Source: Nymphaea colorata
Lineage: Eukaryota; Streptophyta; Magnoliopsida; Nymphaeales; Nymphaeaceae
Reading direction: 5' to 3'
NCBI RefSeq assembly: GCF_008831285.2
Contig: NC_045139.1
Coordinates: 15,730,354 to 15,794,353, forward strand
DNA length: 64,000 bases
Part shown: positions 51,373 through 62,564 of the stretch, one piece after another
Position numbering within the stretch: the first letter of the stretch is position 1
Layout: each line of letters opens with the position of its first letter
The notes under the pieces: model-generated
Databases searched by the model: none
What the model saw: the letters and a program-made list of their open reading frames with translations, nothing else
What the model was told of the DNA's origin: nothing
Made by a program: the position numbers and the translations under genes

Positions 51373-54124
51373 GAGTCGGGTGTAAACATCAGCCAACATA
51401 TTTTGACCAACTAACAATTCATCCTACTTATCCTACCTCCTCTAGGTTGTTGATAGCTAGGGACAGAACCAAGAAAGGACTGACATATGGCCCCTTCCCC
51501 TCTCTCATATTTTCAAAAATTAAGACTTACCCATTAAACTTTTCAAAAATGTGAGTTTGGTTACTGTAAAACTTTTGAAAAATGGGTTGTGAGAAATTTT
51601 CAAAAAATATATTTACTGACACATGACAGACAGTTCTGATCTCCCATGGGCAAAATCCAGACTCACTCACTCTTGATAGCCCGTAAAGGCAAAAGCAGCT
51701 GGCAAAGAAGTAGCAACCTATGTTCTTGGTATCAAACTCAGAAAAGGTAAAAAAATTTGCAAGTTTTAGACCAGGTGAAAGGTTGGTCTTACCTGCCTTG
51801 AAGGTCTTGTCATTATCTATTGCATCCGATCTCTAAAGTTGTGGCCATTTGTGACCCGACTCTAAAGTGCCGTAGCCTCAAAAGTATCCAATGTTGGCTG
51901 ATAGCTACAGATGACTACCACCGTAATAGGCATTGATTCCCTTATCTTTCATGCTCTGGAAATTAAAGAAACCATGTGAGATTGATGTCCAAGATGTTGA
52001 GCTGTTCTCGTTCATGAATCCAGTACAAATTTACCAAACTTCAGGTTTCTTATTTGGGAAAAAAGAGAGGAGAAGATGAAGCATCTGGGTGGGGTGGGGA
52101 CATGATTGAATTCGCCACATCCCATCGATGCCATTCAATTCGTGTCGAAAGATGGCGAGCAAGACAGTGTGCGCTTTGTTCTTTATTGCACAGAAACGGC
52201 GAGCAAGAGCCCGCTGAAACTTCCGGAACCGTTGGGCGTTCCGGTTTCTGCAACGCGACGGCCATCCGGTGGGCCTCGACGGAGAAGACGACACCGCCTG
52301 ACGGACAAAATCGACCCGACATCGGATTTCATCTCGTTTGGAGAAACTTTTTCCTTCAGGTAATTACAAAAAGAGATCAGGTTCATGGTTTTCGAGTTGG
52401 TCTCGCTGTTAGTATCGAGAAGCAATTTGGCAGAACGGAAACTAATGGACCCGAAAAATATCAAGGAAAGAGCATAAAGTTGCTCCGCCGAATATTCCGG
52501 AATCCGAAGAACGCGAGAAGAACTGGAATTCGGAAGGAACGTGTGGGGTGAGCTGCGGCCGCCTCCGTCAGCCACGTGCTTGCGGTGATCATCATTGGGC
52601 GCTAAAGATTGGTGGATGCTGGTACGGAAGCATATCTGAATTTGATGGGTAGGAACGGTGGCCACTAATATGTTTCATCATTTTGTCCAGATGTGATGAA
52701 TGAGTATGGCAGCTTTCCTTCTTAAGTTACGAATTAATCCTAATCCCTTACTTAATTCTTTAAGCAAGAGAGAGAAAGAAAAGAAAAGTTTTGAGCGGTC
52801 TCTCTCTCTATATATATATAAAACTAGAATTGAACTTAAGATGTGTTGCCTTAGCGCTAACCATGGTAGAGCCATAAATTTTTTATGAGAGAAAAATTAT
52901 AGTTTCAAAAATTTGATAGTGACCAAAATATAATTTTTCAAAATTTTAATAAAATAAATAAAAATTTTAAAAATTACATGTAAAATTAAAAAAAAAATGA
53001 GGGTGGGCTAGGGCCCCTGCCAACGCCCTCCCCACCTCCCAAACCTGGGGCTCCGCCCTTAGGTCTAGCCAACTACACACCACCAACTTGGCTCAACTCA
53101 GCACCAAATTGAATTCCAGTTGTCAACTTGGCTCACCACCAAGTTTGGCATGAGCTGTCCACTTAGTATGGAATGATGATAGAGTTAGAAATTTTTTGTT
53201 ATGGAACAATAATTTAATAGACACTTCTTTATACATGATGAAGCAGTTGACTAGTACTAAGCAAATTGATGAGGAGCACCAATATAGGAATAAATAATTA
53301 ATTAGAGATAACACATATGTAAATGACAGAATTTTGTGGGATTGCATGGACATTTGAGATATATAACCTGTATGTAAATGAAATAAATTTGTGATACAGT
53401 TTGAGAAACTGCCCACACAAGTCCACATGTAGCTCTGATGTAGTTCTGCCACTATGATCCGAGACTATCAAACACAACCTAATAGATAGCATTTCTTGAG
53501 CACAACCCCAACTCTGAATTAAATTTTATATCTGAGAGATCGAGCTTTGATTAGATAAATTAGATTAGACAATCTTAAATGGATTGATCTTAATCAAGCT
53601 TGAGTTGAGCTCAAGCTAAGCTTGTGTTAGTCTTTTATTGCGAGCACAATGATGGTTGCACCTCAACAAATTCACTAGTTACTTTAAGAAAATCCACTAC
53701 CAGATAATATACCAGACCAATTTCATGATTCACAAAAACTGATTGGAGTTACCCTTAGCTGTTTTTAATTATATCATTTGAATCTTCCAAGAAATTAACA
53801 ACTATATAAGTGATTACAAATTTATTGGTCTATAAGACTTTGGTTGAAAAAAAATGACTAAACTAATATTTGTATAATAACAACAAAAAGTAAAAAAAAA
53901 AAAAAAACGGCGACCCTAACCGGCTGCCCTTTTTTATTCATCTTTCACGTAAAGCTTTACTGAACTTATTTTCTTATGTGTTAACATATCCAAATCCACT
54001 ACCCATCCTTCAACCAGGAACCAAAGATACTAATGGAAGCATTTAGATGATACCTTCAAAGCCTGAGTCTTATAGAAACTTGGTTGTGTGAAAGCCCATC
54101 GTTTAGTAATTTTGAAAAATTAAA

Positions 54125-54290
54125 TGAGCGTGTGGATGACACAACAAAAACAGGTTTTTAGTGAAAAATCCTTTGGAGTGGAGAGGGGCGAGGGCAGGTT
54201 TTTATACGTCATTTAAAAACTTGGCTTTGTGAAAACTAGGATCTGCCCAAAACCTATTTTAACATCATCCAAACACACCCTAAACCTATT
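54125..54290. repeat. Short MITE-like element, relative of 19182-19398
   Basis: Left end GCGTGTGGATGACACAAC; the right end, complemented, reads AGGGTGTGTTTGGATGATGT. The interior again contains AAAACC and GGTTTT blocks. It is shorter and differs inside, as expected for an old multicopy element. Confidence 0.5.
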
Positions 54291-54727
54291 TTTGAGGGTA
54301 AACCTGGTATTAGGTGGTTGCCCTTATAGATTTCTTCCAATTCTCAAGTTCTCACTAAGACTAATTCAATTAAAAAAAAAAATCTCACTCTCAAAATAAG
54401 AAAAAAAAAACAATTTACTGTTTTTTCCTTGAAAAGAGTTTATAAACAGTCTCTTGTCCACTTCACCAGAATCATTGGCCAAGTTACAAATTACACGGCA
54501 AAGTGGCAACCGGCAGTCTTTCTAATCGTGAACACAATAAAATTGGAAAGACACATGGGTAGATCACGGTGATGAGCTCAATAACCTACACATCAAAATT
54601 CCTGTTGCAACTAGCAAAATTTCTTTCCTTTTCGACGATTCTATATACATATAGAAATACAACCAGAAATAATGAGTCACCCAAGGCATCTGCGCATTTG
54701 TGTGATGATTAGATATGACCATTAATC

Positions 54728-56418
54728 CAAGTTCAGCAGATACAACTGATCGAAGTTCAACAATTTTCAAACCCAATATGACCATTGGTTGAAGTTCAAT
54801 AATTTTCAGATCAGATAAGGTCACGAATCGAAGTTCAACTATTTTGAGATCAGATAAGATCACTGATTGAAGTTCAATAATTTTCATATCAGATAAGACC
54901 ACTGATCGAAGTTCAATAATTTTTAGATCAGATAAGACACGTAATCGATGTTCAATAATTTTAAGAAAAGATAAGACCATTAATTCATGTTAACAATTTT
55001 GAAATCAGATTAGACACTAATTGAAATTCAACAAATTTTCAAATGAGATATGACCATTGATGAAAGTTCAACAATTTTCAGATCAGGCGAGGCCATTGAT
55101 CGAAGTTCAACAATTTTCATATAAGAAAAGACTACATTTTTAAGTTCAACAATTTTCAAATCAGATAAAACAACTGATCGAAGTTCAATAATTTTCAAAC
55201 CAAATAGAACCATTAAAAGAAGTTCAATAATTTGAGATCAAATATGACCACTGATCGAAGTTTAATAATTTTCAGACTGGATAAGACCACTCATCGAAGT
55301 TCAACAATTTTCAAATCAGATAAGACCACTGATCTAGACTTACAAATATGTTCTAATCCAACAATTTTTGGATCAGATTCGAACATTGATCACAACCCAC
55401 ATCAGTATAGTTCGTGAATATGAACTGTACCTTTGGTGCAAGCAAAGGATGTTATTTTTTGGATCAAATTAGATCACTGATCGAGATCTTCAACTTGATG
55501 TAAATCCAATTGTTTTTGGATTAGATAAGAGCCCTAGTTTGGATCCACAAGCAAGTCTAAATCCAACAATCTATGAATTCAATAAGATCACTGATGAAGA
55601 CTCATAAGTAGTACTAAATCCACATTTTTTTATCAGATAAGTCCATCGATCCAAATTTACAAATACATCTAAATCCAATAATTTTGGATCACATAAAACT
55701 ACTAATTGGAACCCACTACCAAATCCAAATCCAAAAATTTATAGATACAATAAGACTATTGATCTATAACCAAAGTAGACCCAATTTTAAATATTCAGCA
55801 ATTAGATAAGACCACTTATTGAAGTTCAGCAATTTTTAGATCAGACAAGACAACTAATAAAAGTTCAGCAATTTTCAAATAGGTAAGACTACTAATAGAA
55901 GTTCTACAATTTTTTGATCGGGTATGGCCATTGATCGAAGTTCAGCAATTTTTAGATCAGGTAAGATCACTAATCGAAGTTTAACAATGTTCAGATCAGA
56001 TAAGACCACTCATCGAAGTTCAACAATTTTTAGATAAGATAAGACCACTAATCGAAGTTGAACAATTTTTAAATCAAAGAAGTTAAACATTTTTTCAAAT
56101 GAGATATTAGTATTGATCGAAGTTCAACAATTTTCGGATCAGATAAGACCTATAATCAAAGTTCAAAAATTTTTAGATCAGATATGACCACTGATCGAAA
56201 TTTAGCAAATTTCAGTTCAGATAAAACCATTGATCAAAGTTCAATAATTTTCAGATCAAATATGACCATTGATCGAAGTTCGACAATTTTCAGATCAGAT
56301 AAGACCATTGATCGAAGTTCAATAATTTTTAGATCAGATAAGACAACTAATCGATATTCAATAATTTTAAGAAAAGACCATTAATCCAAGTTCAACAATT
56401 TTGAGATCATATAAGATC
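54728..56418. repeat. 39-bp minisatellite with a 57-bp variant, about 1.7 kb
   Basis: The consensus unit is GATCGAAGTTCAACAATTTT followed by CAGATCAGATAAGACCACT (39 bp). Roughly 15 units fill 54745-55330 and about as many fill 55800-56418. The middle (55330-55800) is made of longer units of about 57 bp that keep GATAAGA-CACTGATC and the CAA-ATTTT.GGAT core but insert about 18 bases (AAGT.TAAATCC). Units differ by point changes and small indels. Because 39 and 57 are multiples of 3, frames stay open over several units on both strands; these are not taken as genes. Confidence 0.9.
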
Positions 56419-56672
56419 AAAATGTAGCGTTAGAAAGCCTAAGTTGATATCTCTTTCACTATTAATAGTCTTTAGAATGATAAACGAGGCACAATCTCAT
56501 TGATTTTTTTTCTTTTTTCTTTTTGTAAGACTAAACGGATGAGAAGCGGTTGCTTATGGTAGTGAGGCAATTAAGCTATGGAAAATGCTTGATAGATCTG
56601 AAGAGGATGGTGAACACAGTAAAAGAAGATTCCACAAACATAAAAAAAAAAGGAAGCTACCATAGTTCAAAT

Positions 56673-56742
56673 AAAGATGTGGGGATGTGGTGAAGAAGCT
56701 GCGAACTAAAGATGTGGGGATGTGGTGAAGAAGCTGCTGTTC
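56673..56742. repeat. 35-bp tandem duplication
   Basis: AAAGATGTGGGGATGTGGTG starts at 56673 and again at 56708, continuing into GAAGAAGCTGC in both copies. Confidence 0.85.
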
Positions 56743-56898
56743 ACGAAAGATTTCAGAAAACTACTTAGAAATTGTATAAAAAAAGACACTTTTTTTTTCA
56801 AAAATATATTAAAGACGAGAGAAATAAACCAACCTAGCAAACGGCAAAAAAATGCCGTCTATTTAAAAAAAAAAAAACAACCTAACAAACGCCCTCTT

Positions 56899-57250
56899 TA
56901 GGGGGTGTTTGATGAGGACGGAAATGTAGAATTTTAAAATTAAAATTTTCATTTTCAAAGAAATGAAAATTGTGTTATCAAATAATTTTTTTTGATTTTG
57001 TAATTATATGCTCAATATTCCAGAATTTTATATTTTTCTTTCTGTTACTTTAGGACATGTGTCATGATGCCTTTAATTCATCAATTTTAAAATTTTAATA
57101 CATGTTTCATTTCCAATTGTAGAATCAGAATTCCAAACTATGAGATACTAGAACTAAAATTTTCAGTGCAATTCCAGTTTGAGGTGAAATTTTGTTTATA
57201 GAATTCTTAATTCTATAATCAAATTTTAAGGCCATCAAACGCCCCCTTTT
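56899..57250. repeat. MITE-like element with GGGGG(T/C)GTTTGAT inverted ends
   Basis: The left end is TAGGGGGTGTTTGATGAGGA; the right end, complemented, is AAAAGGGGGCGTTTGATGGC. The 350-bp interior is AT-rich and rich in AATTTTAAAATT-type palindromes. Directly before it lies CAAACGCCCTCTTTA, the mirror of the same end, as if another copy's end abuts it. No coding capacity. Confidence 0.65.
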
Positions 57251-57599
57251 AAAAAACAAAACCTTTTAGAGTAACCTTCCTCCATTTAATTGCTTCATCC
57301 AAAGTTGAATCATTACGTGGTGAAGGGTGTGGGTGTGTGCGTGGAAGGTTTTGGCTTCCCGATGTGGCGCATGGCCTCTCAAATGGTCCTTATGCCCTCA
57401 ACCTCTATGAGTAAAACTTGGCTGTTGAATTTTTGTGTAGAGGTGGTCAGTCAAGTGCATAACCCGATTGTTCTCTAAGCAATGGCTGCAATGGATCAAT
57501 AGAACTGCAAGAAGATACCTTAGGTTGATTGCAAAATACATTATGATTGGACATAATCTTGAACCTCCATAGATTGACAACTTGTTCCCAACTAGTGGC

Positions 57600-58045
57600 A
57601 CATAGGGTGATAGGGGTGAAGGGAGGGGAGGAGCCCGCCTAAGCTGTGGCCTCACCCCAGTTAATTGAAAAAAAAAAAATACATTTAAAAAATTGAAAAA
57701 TTTTAGTTGATAATGTATTTTTTGGATTCGGGTTTAGTTTGACCTTACCTGGATAAGTTCATTGGATCGTTTGGCCCGCTCCTGAAAAAAAAAATCATCT
57801 TGGTGGCACAGTTGGTTTATTTGAATACTAATATTGGAATTGTCTTTATTTTTGAAAAAAATATAAAAGACCACTCAAAGTTTAGAAGAACAACAAACAA
57901 GCGCACCCCTAACTTTTGAATTACAACGACCCACCTAGGCCGTGGCCACACTCCAGCTAATTGAAAAAAAAGTTACATTATAAAAATTGAAAATTTTTAG
58001 TTCTTAAAACGTATTTTTTGAATTACAACGACCAGGCACTCAACG
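57600..58045. repeat. Two diverged copies of a short dispersed repeat
   Basis: GGCCTCACCCCAGTTAATTG (57649-57668) followed by an A-run and GTATTTTTTGGATT recurs as GGCCACACTCCAGCTAATTG (from about 57943) followed by an A-run and GTATTTTTTGAATT. The pair lies in direct orientation about 295 bases apart. Confidence 0.5.
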
Positions 58046-59040
58046 TTTCAATCAGCAAAAACATACTAAAATAATCATAAAAACAGCAAATATTACACCT
58101 TCAGTTAAATAAAAAAACATTTTTTTAAAAAGAAAAACTGAACACCATCGTTGCTGTCATTGGCAGTCAGATGGTAAACTGAACACCATCATTGGATCCA
58201 ATTTATGCTACATTATCTGCCAGCCACGCTAAGGAAAGCATCAAATTTCAAAATCAACGTTGTAAATATTGTTGGTGGCTTTCCATTTGGTTTACCCACT
58301 AATATAATTTATTTTTTTAATTATTTAATAAGATAACAAGAAAAAATAAATAAACCTATATTATTAAATTCTAGTTGTATAGGATAAAAGGATCGGTAAA
58401 TCATTAATTAGAAGAAAAATAATTATGTATTTGATTTGAGGGATGACTATGAATGAATAAGTTGAGCTCTTGTTCTGTCATCCAAGAATCCGAAATGCTC
58501 GAGATGTGAAGGTGACATTAACATTTAACGACAATGCTGTTTTGACAAAGTCTGCAAAATGAAATTAAATTCAAATTGCAAACGAGCGGTAGAGGAATCG
58601 GGGGAGGAAACTTGGAGAACGGAAGAGGAAAGTAACCATCTCCTCTTCTTGAGTATTTTGCTTTTAGTCACCGTTGAGGCAAGTCGTCCATAAAAAAAGC
58701 AACCGCCTCTCCCGCTTTCGCGCGCTTCCAGCCCTCTACCACAGCGATCGCTCGCTCTCCGGCCGGTGCTCTCCAACACCATCGCTGCTTTCTCTCCAGC
58801 CGGCGACCTCCACCACCACCGTCGTGTCCCCAAGGTAAATGCCTCTTCTTTCTCTCTTGCTATCTCTCTCTCCCCACTTTGCATTGGCCATGGGTCGGGG
58901 GGGAACTGTGACCCTGAGCAGTGTTTGCCAAATCCATCAGTTATAATCGATACTGATCTTGACGTCTTTCTTCATCCCAGAGAACTTCTCCAGAGCCAGG
59001 GCCGCTGTCAGAGAAGAAAGAGGAAGGAGAAAGAACATGA
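58046..59040. other. Spacer and GC-rich flank of the F-box-like exon
   Basis: AT-rich to about 58520, then a gradual rise in GC. Around 58700-58840 the text (CTCCACCACCACC then CCCCAAG with a GTAAAT donor) looks like an untranslated first exon. A strong acceptor (TTCTTCATCCCAG) ends at 58980. No recognisable protein in this part. Confidence 0.35.
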
Positions 59041-59236
59041 TCATCGCCCTTCCCAGAGCACACGTCGCCTCCCTCAACGCCTCTTTTTCCTCAGGAGATC
59101 GCGTCTTCTGTTGCAATCGACCTATCTCCTTGGTTCGATGGTTTCGGGAAGACGAAGCTGAGACCCCGGCCGTCGATCAACTTGCTGGACGACAGGTGCC
59201 TTATGCACATCTTCAGTTTCTTACCTCCACTCTCTG
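59041..59236 (+). CDS. Orphan exon encoding an F-box-like motif
   Basis: The frame read in phase with 59221 is open from the TGA at 59038 to a donor (CTCTG then GTACTT) at 59236. It reads RPSINLLDDRCLMHIFSFLP then PLS near its end, which fits an F-box start (the L-D-x-CLxHIFSFLPP pattern), the part that binds SKP1 in SCF ubiquitin ligases. No ATG lies upstream in this frame; an acceptor-like CCCTTCCCAG at 59056 could open the exon. I found no second exon with the rest of the F-box or LRR/Kelch repeats, so the gene may be truncated or its introns long. Confidence 0.45.
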
Positions 59237-60227
59237 GTACTTTATCGCTCTCAAATTTCCTTCTTTTTTTTTTTTGCCTTTCTATTTTCTAGGGTTTGGT
59301 ATTCCATTTTCACAATGATGGTCAAGTTGCCTCTTATGTGAGTCTAAGTTTTTGTGGCGACTGTAATTCCAATCGTAGATTTGCTAAGTTGTTATCAAGT
59401 GAAACATGGGCTTTAATAGTCAATGAGCATGATCGAGCTTGGGGATAACACATATTTGGAGCTATGAACCATTAATTTGTTATTAAAATGCAGCAGGACT
59501 TGCCCACATCATGTACTACTAATCCCAAGGTTACCAGATGCCTTACTTTATCAACCTAGACGCGAGGCAAACACACAAATGTCTCACATATATTTACTTG
59601 AGCATTTATATAGGCCTTATATTTGAATGTCACCAAACCAAGTTTTGGCCTCAAACAACAATTACACTCTAATGGAGTTAAGAGAATTACTCAACTATTT
59701 TTTAGTTCAAATTATAAATAGCACGGATGGATGCAACCACAGACACCTGGACTTGGTGGATGTAGATGAGCTCATCAAGTTGCTTTAATTGTTATAACTA
59801 GCTGCTTGCTAATATAATCCATCCAATGAGTACTGACTTCAGAAGTGGCAGGTTCTTTGTCATGATGAGCTAATGGAGCTAGAAAATAGAATGGTGAGAA
59901 CCTAACTATTTCTCTTTTCGTAAGTTAATAGAATCTTCATAATATAAATAGACGAACTTTACATGCTCTCCACATAATGACTATCAATTCTTTACCTAAC
60001 AATTTATGGTCAAGGTTTTCTGTTGATTCCACCACATCTTGGAGAAATTCGTTTTTGTCTATCTGGTTCATATTTTTTTTACTGCCTGGATTGTTGTGGT
60101 TCCAAAAGTATTTTATGGTTTTTGCTATGCTAGGAAAGTTGTCCTACACTACATTGTCAGTTTGTTTTGGTACCTGTTCTCTCTATTGCTTACTGTATCT
60201 TTCCGTTTGGTGTATAACTGTAAGTAT
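59237..60227. other. Spacer between the F-box-like exon and the duplication
   Basis: AT-rich, no recognised coding region. Hydrophobic frames at 59977-60371 look like translated T-rich spacer. Confidence 0.45.
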
Positions 60228-60303
60228 ATCTTGATTTTTTTTTGTCGTCGATGTGTAGATTTTTCTTTCCTCAAAACTGATGCTTCCATTGTTCTTTTGG
60301 CAG

Positions 60304-60417
60304 TTAGATGCTGCTGCACCATTATTAGCAGGCTTGGAGAGACCAATTGCCGTTGCTTAAGTAAATGCTGACCAATGCAGGCACCTTGCTTCAAAATTTG
60401 ATGGCGAGTATGGTGCT
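60304..60417 (+). pseudogene. Broken exon of a PDIL5-2-like protein disulfide isomerase, copy 1
   Basis: After a good acceptor (TTCTTTTGGCAG) the frame reads LDAAAPLLAGLERPIAVA, a TAA (60358-60360), then VNADQCRHLASKFDGE. It aligns with the thioredoxin-domain segment just after the CxxC active site in plant PDIL5-2-type proteins (ELDAAAPxLAxLKxPIVxAKxNADKYxxLA). The TAA stands exactly where a conserved Lys (AAA) is expected, a one-base change. I found no neighbouring exon with the CxxC motif, so this is a gene relic. Confidence 0.75.
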
Positions 60418-61933
60418 TCAAACCTATTGTTTCATTACTGTTCTCAGCTGTTTTTCATATTAAAATAGTTTCTTTTTCGTGTTCCAGATCTTTTTCTGAA
60501 TTTTGTGTCATCAATGAATTTTCCTGCTTTGAGGGACTGAGTTATTTGCATTGTTTCAGTGATTAGATTGAGGACAGGAGTGACTGCATCTAAAAAGTTT
60601 TCTCGTAATGCAGTGGGTTTCCAACTCTCAAGTTGTTTATCATGGTGTGCTAGTGGATTATACTGGTCCATGACAGCCAGAGTTGCCTGTTGAGGGCTGC
60701 TAGTTGATCTCCATATTCAGGTTAGAGGATTTATTTTGCTTTATTTAGTACAATTATATAGATATTAGCAGTTTGCAGAACACCATAAAGTGGTATGGTA
60801 GCAGTTACAACTTTCTTTTGTCTTTAGATCAAATTAAAGGCTATATCAAATAAAAGGTTCGTAACTAAAAAGGTTATGCTTCTAGCTCTCAATCTGAAAA
60901 TGCTTTCAACTGCTTTTGTGGTTATATCTGTTATTGATTGCATCTTAACTTTTTCATTTTTTGCTGCTTGAGCGTTTGTATGTTATTGTGGGTTGTTCTT
61001 GCATGTTACGTTTTTGTTGTTTCATGAGCCGTTCATGGATAGTTGGTGCCACAGCAGCTGGGTTATCATTGTTAATGCATGACTAATTGTGATAGTTAAT
61101 GGCAATGAGTGCATCCTTAATTCCGTCGTTGTTTTAGTGGTGCCATTCATGAGAGTTAGCGTCACTGATGACATTTACTGAAGCATGTTATGCATCACTA
61201 AATGTAATTTTCTTGTAGTGAAGTTTTTTAGTTGTTTGACAAGTGTCATAAAATATTTACAAAAATTTTGAATATTTTGATACGGTATTTTGAACATAAG
61301 TAAACATTTTTTAAAACTTTTTATAAAATTTTAGTAACTTTATTGATGCTTCATACAATTTTATAGACATTTCTAAAATTAATCTTTAACATTTATTAGA
61401 AAACTTAAAAGTAACAAGTTTGTTATATAGATTTGGCGAAGTCTTGTGCACATTTAAATACCCATGAAAGATTTATGTTCTTTTAGATTTTCATGATTTT
61501 TCTAAACCAATATTTGTGAGCTTTTTTTAATCTCTTTGATTTTTTTTTTCGAAAACTTCTATGATGACTTAAACCGATGATTATATATTATTTTCTGGAA
61601 TGACAATTTCCATTCTTTTTCTGAATAAGTACTCTATTTTCTTGTAAAATTTGTACATAGTTTCCCAAACATATTTGCGGACCCTTCACGCCCAAAATAC
61701 CATGATTACTAAGGTTTATTACAGTCGTGTTGGAATTTTTTACAAAGATTCAAATGTTCTCTAACATAAACATTTTATGAACTTTCATGTGACAAAACTT
61801 GGTTTTTTTATTTTTCAAATTTATTGCTATTTAAATGGCTTGCACAAGTTCTCATAGAAGTTTAAAAAGTGTTGTCAATTTTTACAAATTTTCATGCATC
61901 ATTGTGTGGTTTGATGGACACTTGCATGACATT

Positions 61934-62048
<115 letters not shown>

Positions 62049-62564
62049 TTATTTTACACATTTTTGATTGCCGTCATGATTCTAATTGAACTCCATGGGA
62101 AAACTTTTAAAAGATGAATGTTCAAACAAGTTGAAGCAAATTCATTACATAATTCTTGATAGAAGCTTTTGGACATTTATGGATTCGTGGTAAACAATGG
62201 TTTTTTATTAGATTTTCATGGCTTTCTTAATAGATGTAGGTTGCTCAAGGAAATTTGGGAAAAGTTAGAAGTTAGGGTAGAAGTAATTAATAGGTGGGTC
62301 AGGTCTTATGCCTATGCATGCCAACTCTATTACTCACCATATAAAATGTGTGGGGTGAGGTGATACCCAGGAGGGCTACAGTTAATGAGAAGCTAATGCT
62401 CTTGGAGACTTAACCCCAATTAAGGGAGTTGAGAGTTATTGGGTAGCCTCAATTCCTATTTATTATCATTTCCATCTATGAGAAAAAGGTTGTCCACTGG
62501 TACCATCTGGTCTCAAATCTCTGATAGCTGACAAGGAAGCCTTGGTTGGGTTGGAATCTCTCTG

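Larger units (their letters stand above)
45538..54727. other. Large intergenic block without a recognised gene
   Basis: About 9 kb with microsatellites at 47002-47031 and 51338-51368 (both TA). Repeat debris includes 48735-48910 and 51460-51620 (short texts of the type GGGCAATTGCCCACACC and TCAAAAATGTGAGTTTGG) and 52860-53060. A more GC-rich patch at 52070-52610 has open frames on both strands (52106-52363 plus, 52183-52665 minus) and a CACGTG G-box at 52575, but neither frame shows a known motif. A second MITE-like element lies at 54125-54290. Confidence 0.45.

Noticed and set aside
52054-52665. GC-rich patch with frames on both strands (up to 165 codons) and a G-box
   Set aside because: Neither strand gives a known motif, and the arginine-rich texture fits GC-rich non-coding DNA. 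It could still be a first exon, but I cannot support it.
54728-56418. CRISPR-like array
   Set aside because: The units are contiguous tandem copies with no unique spacers, and the genome is a plant's.
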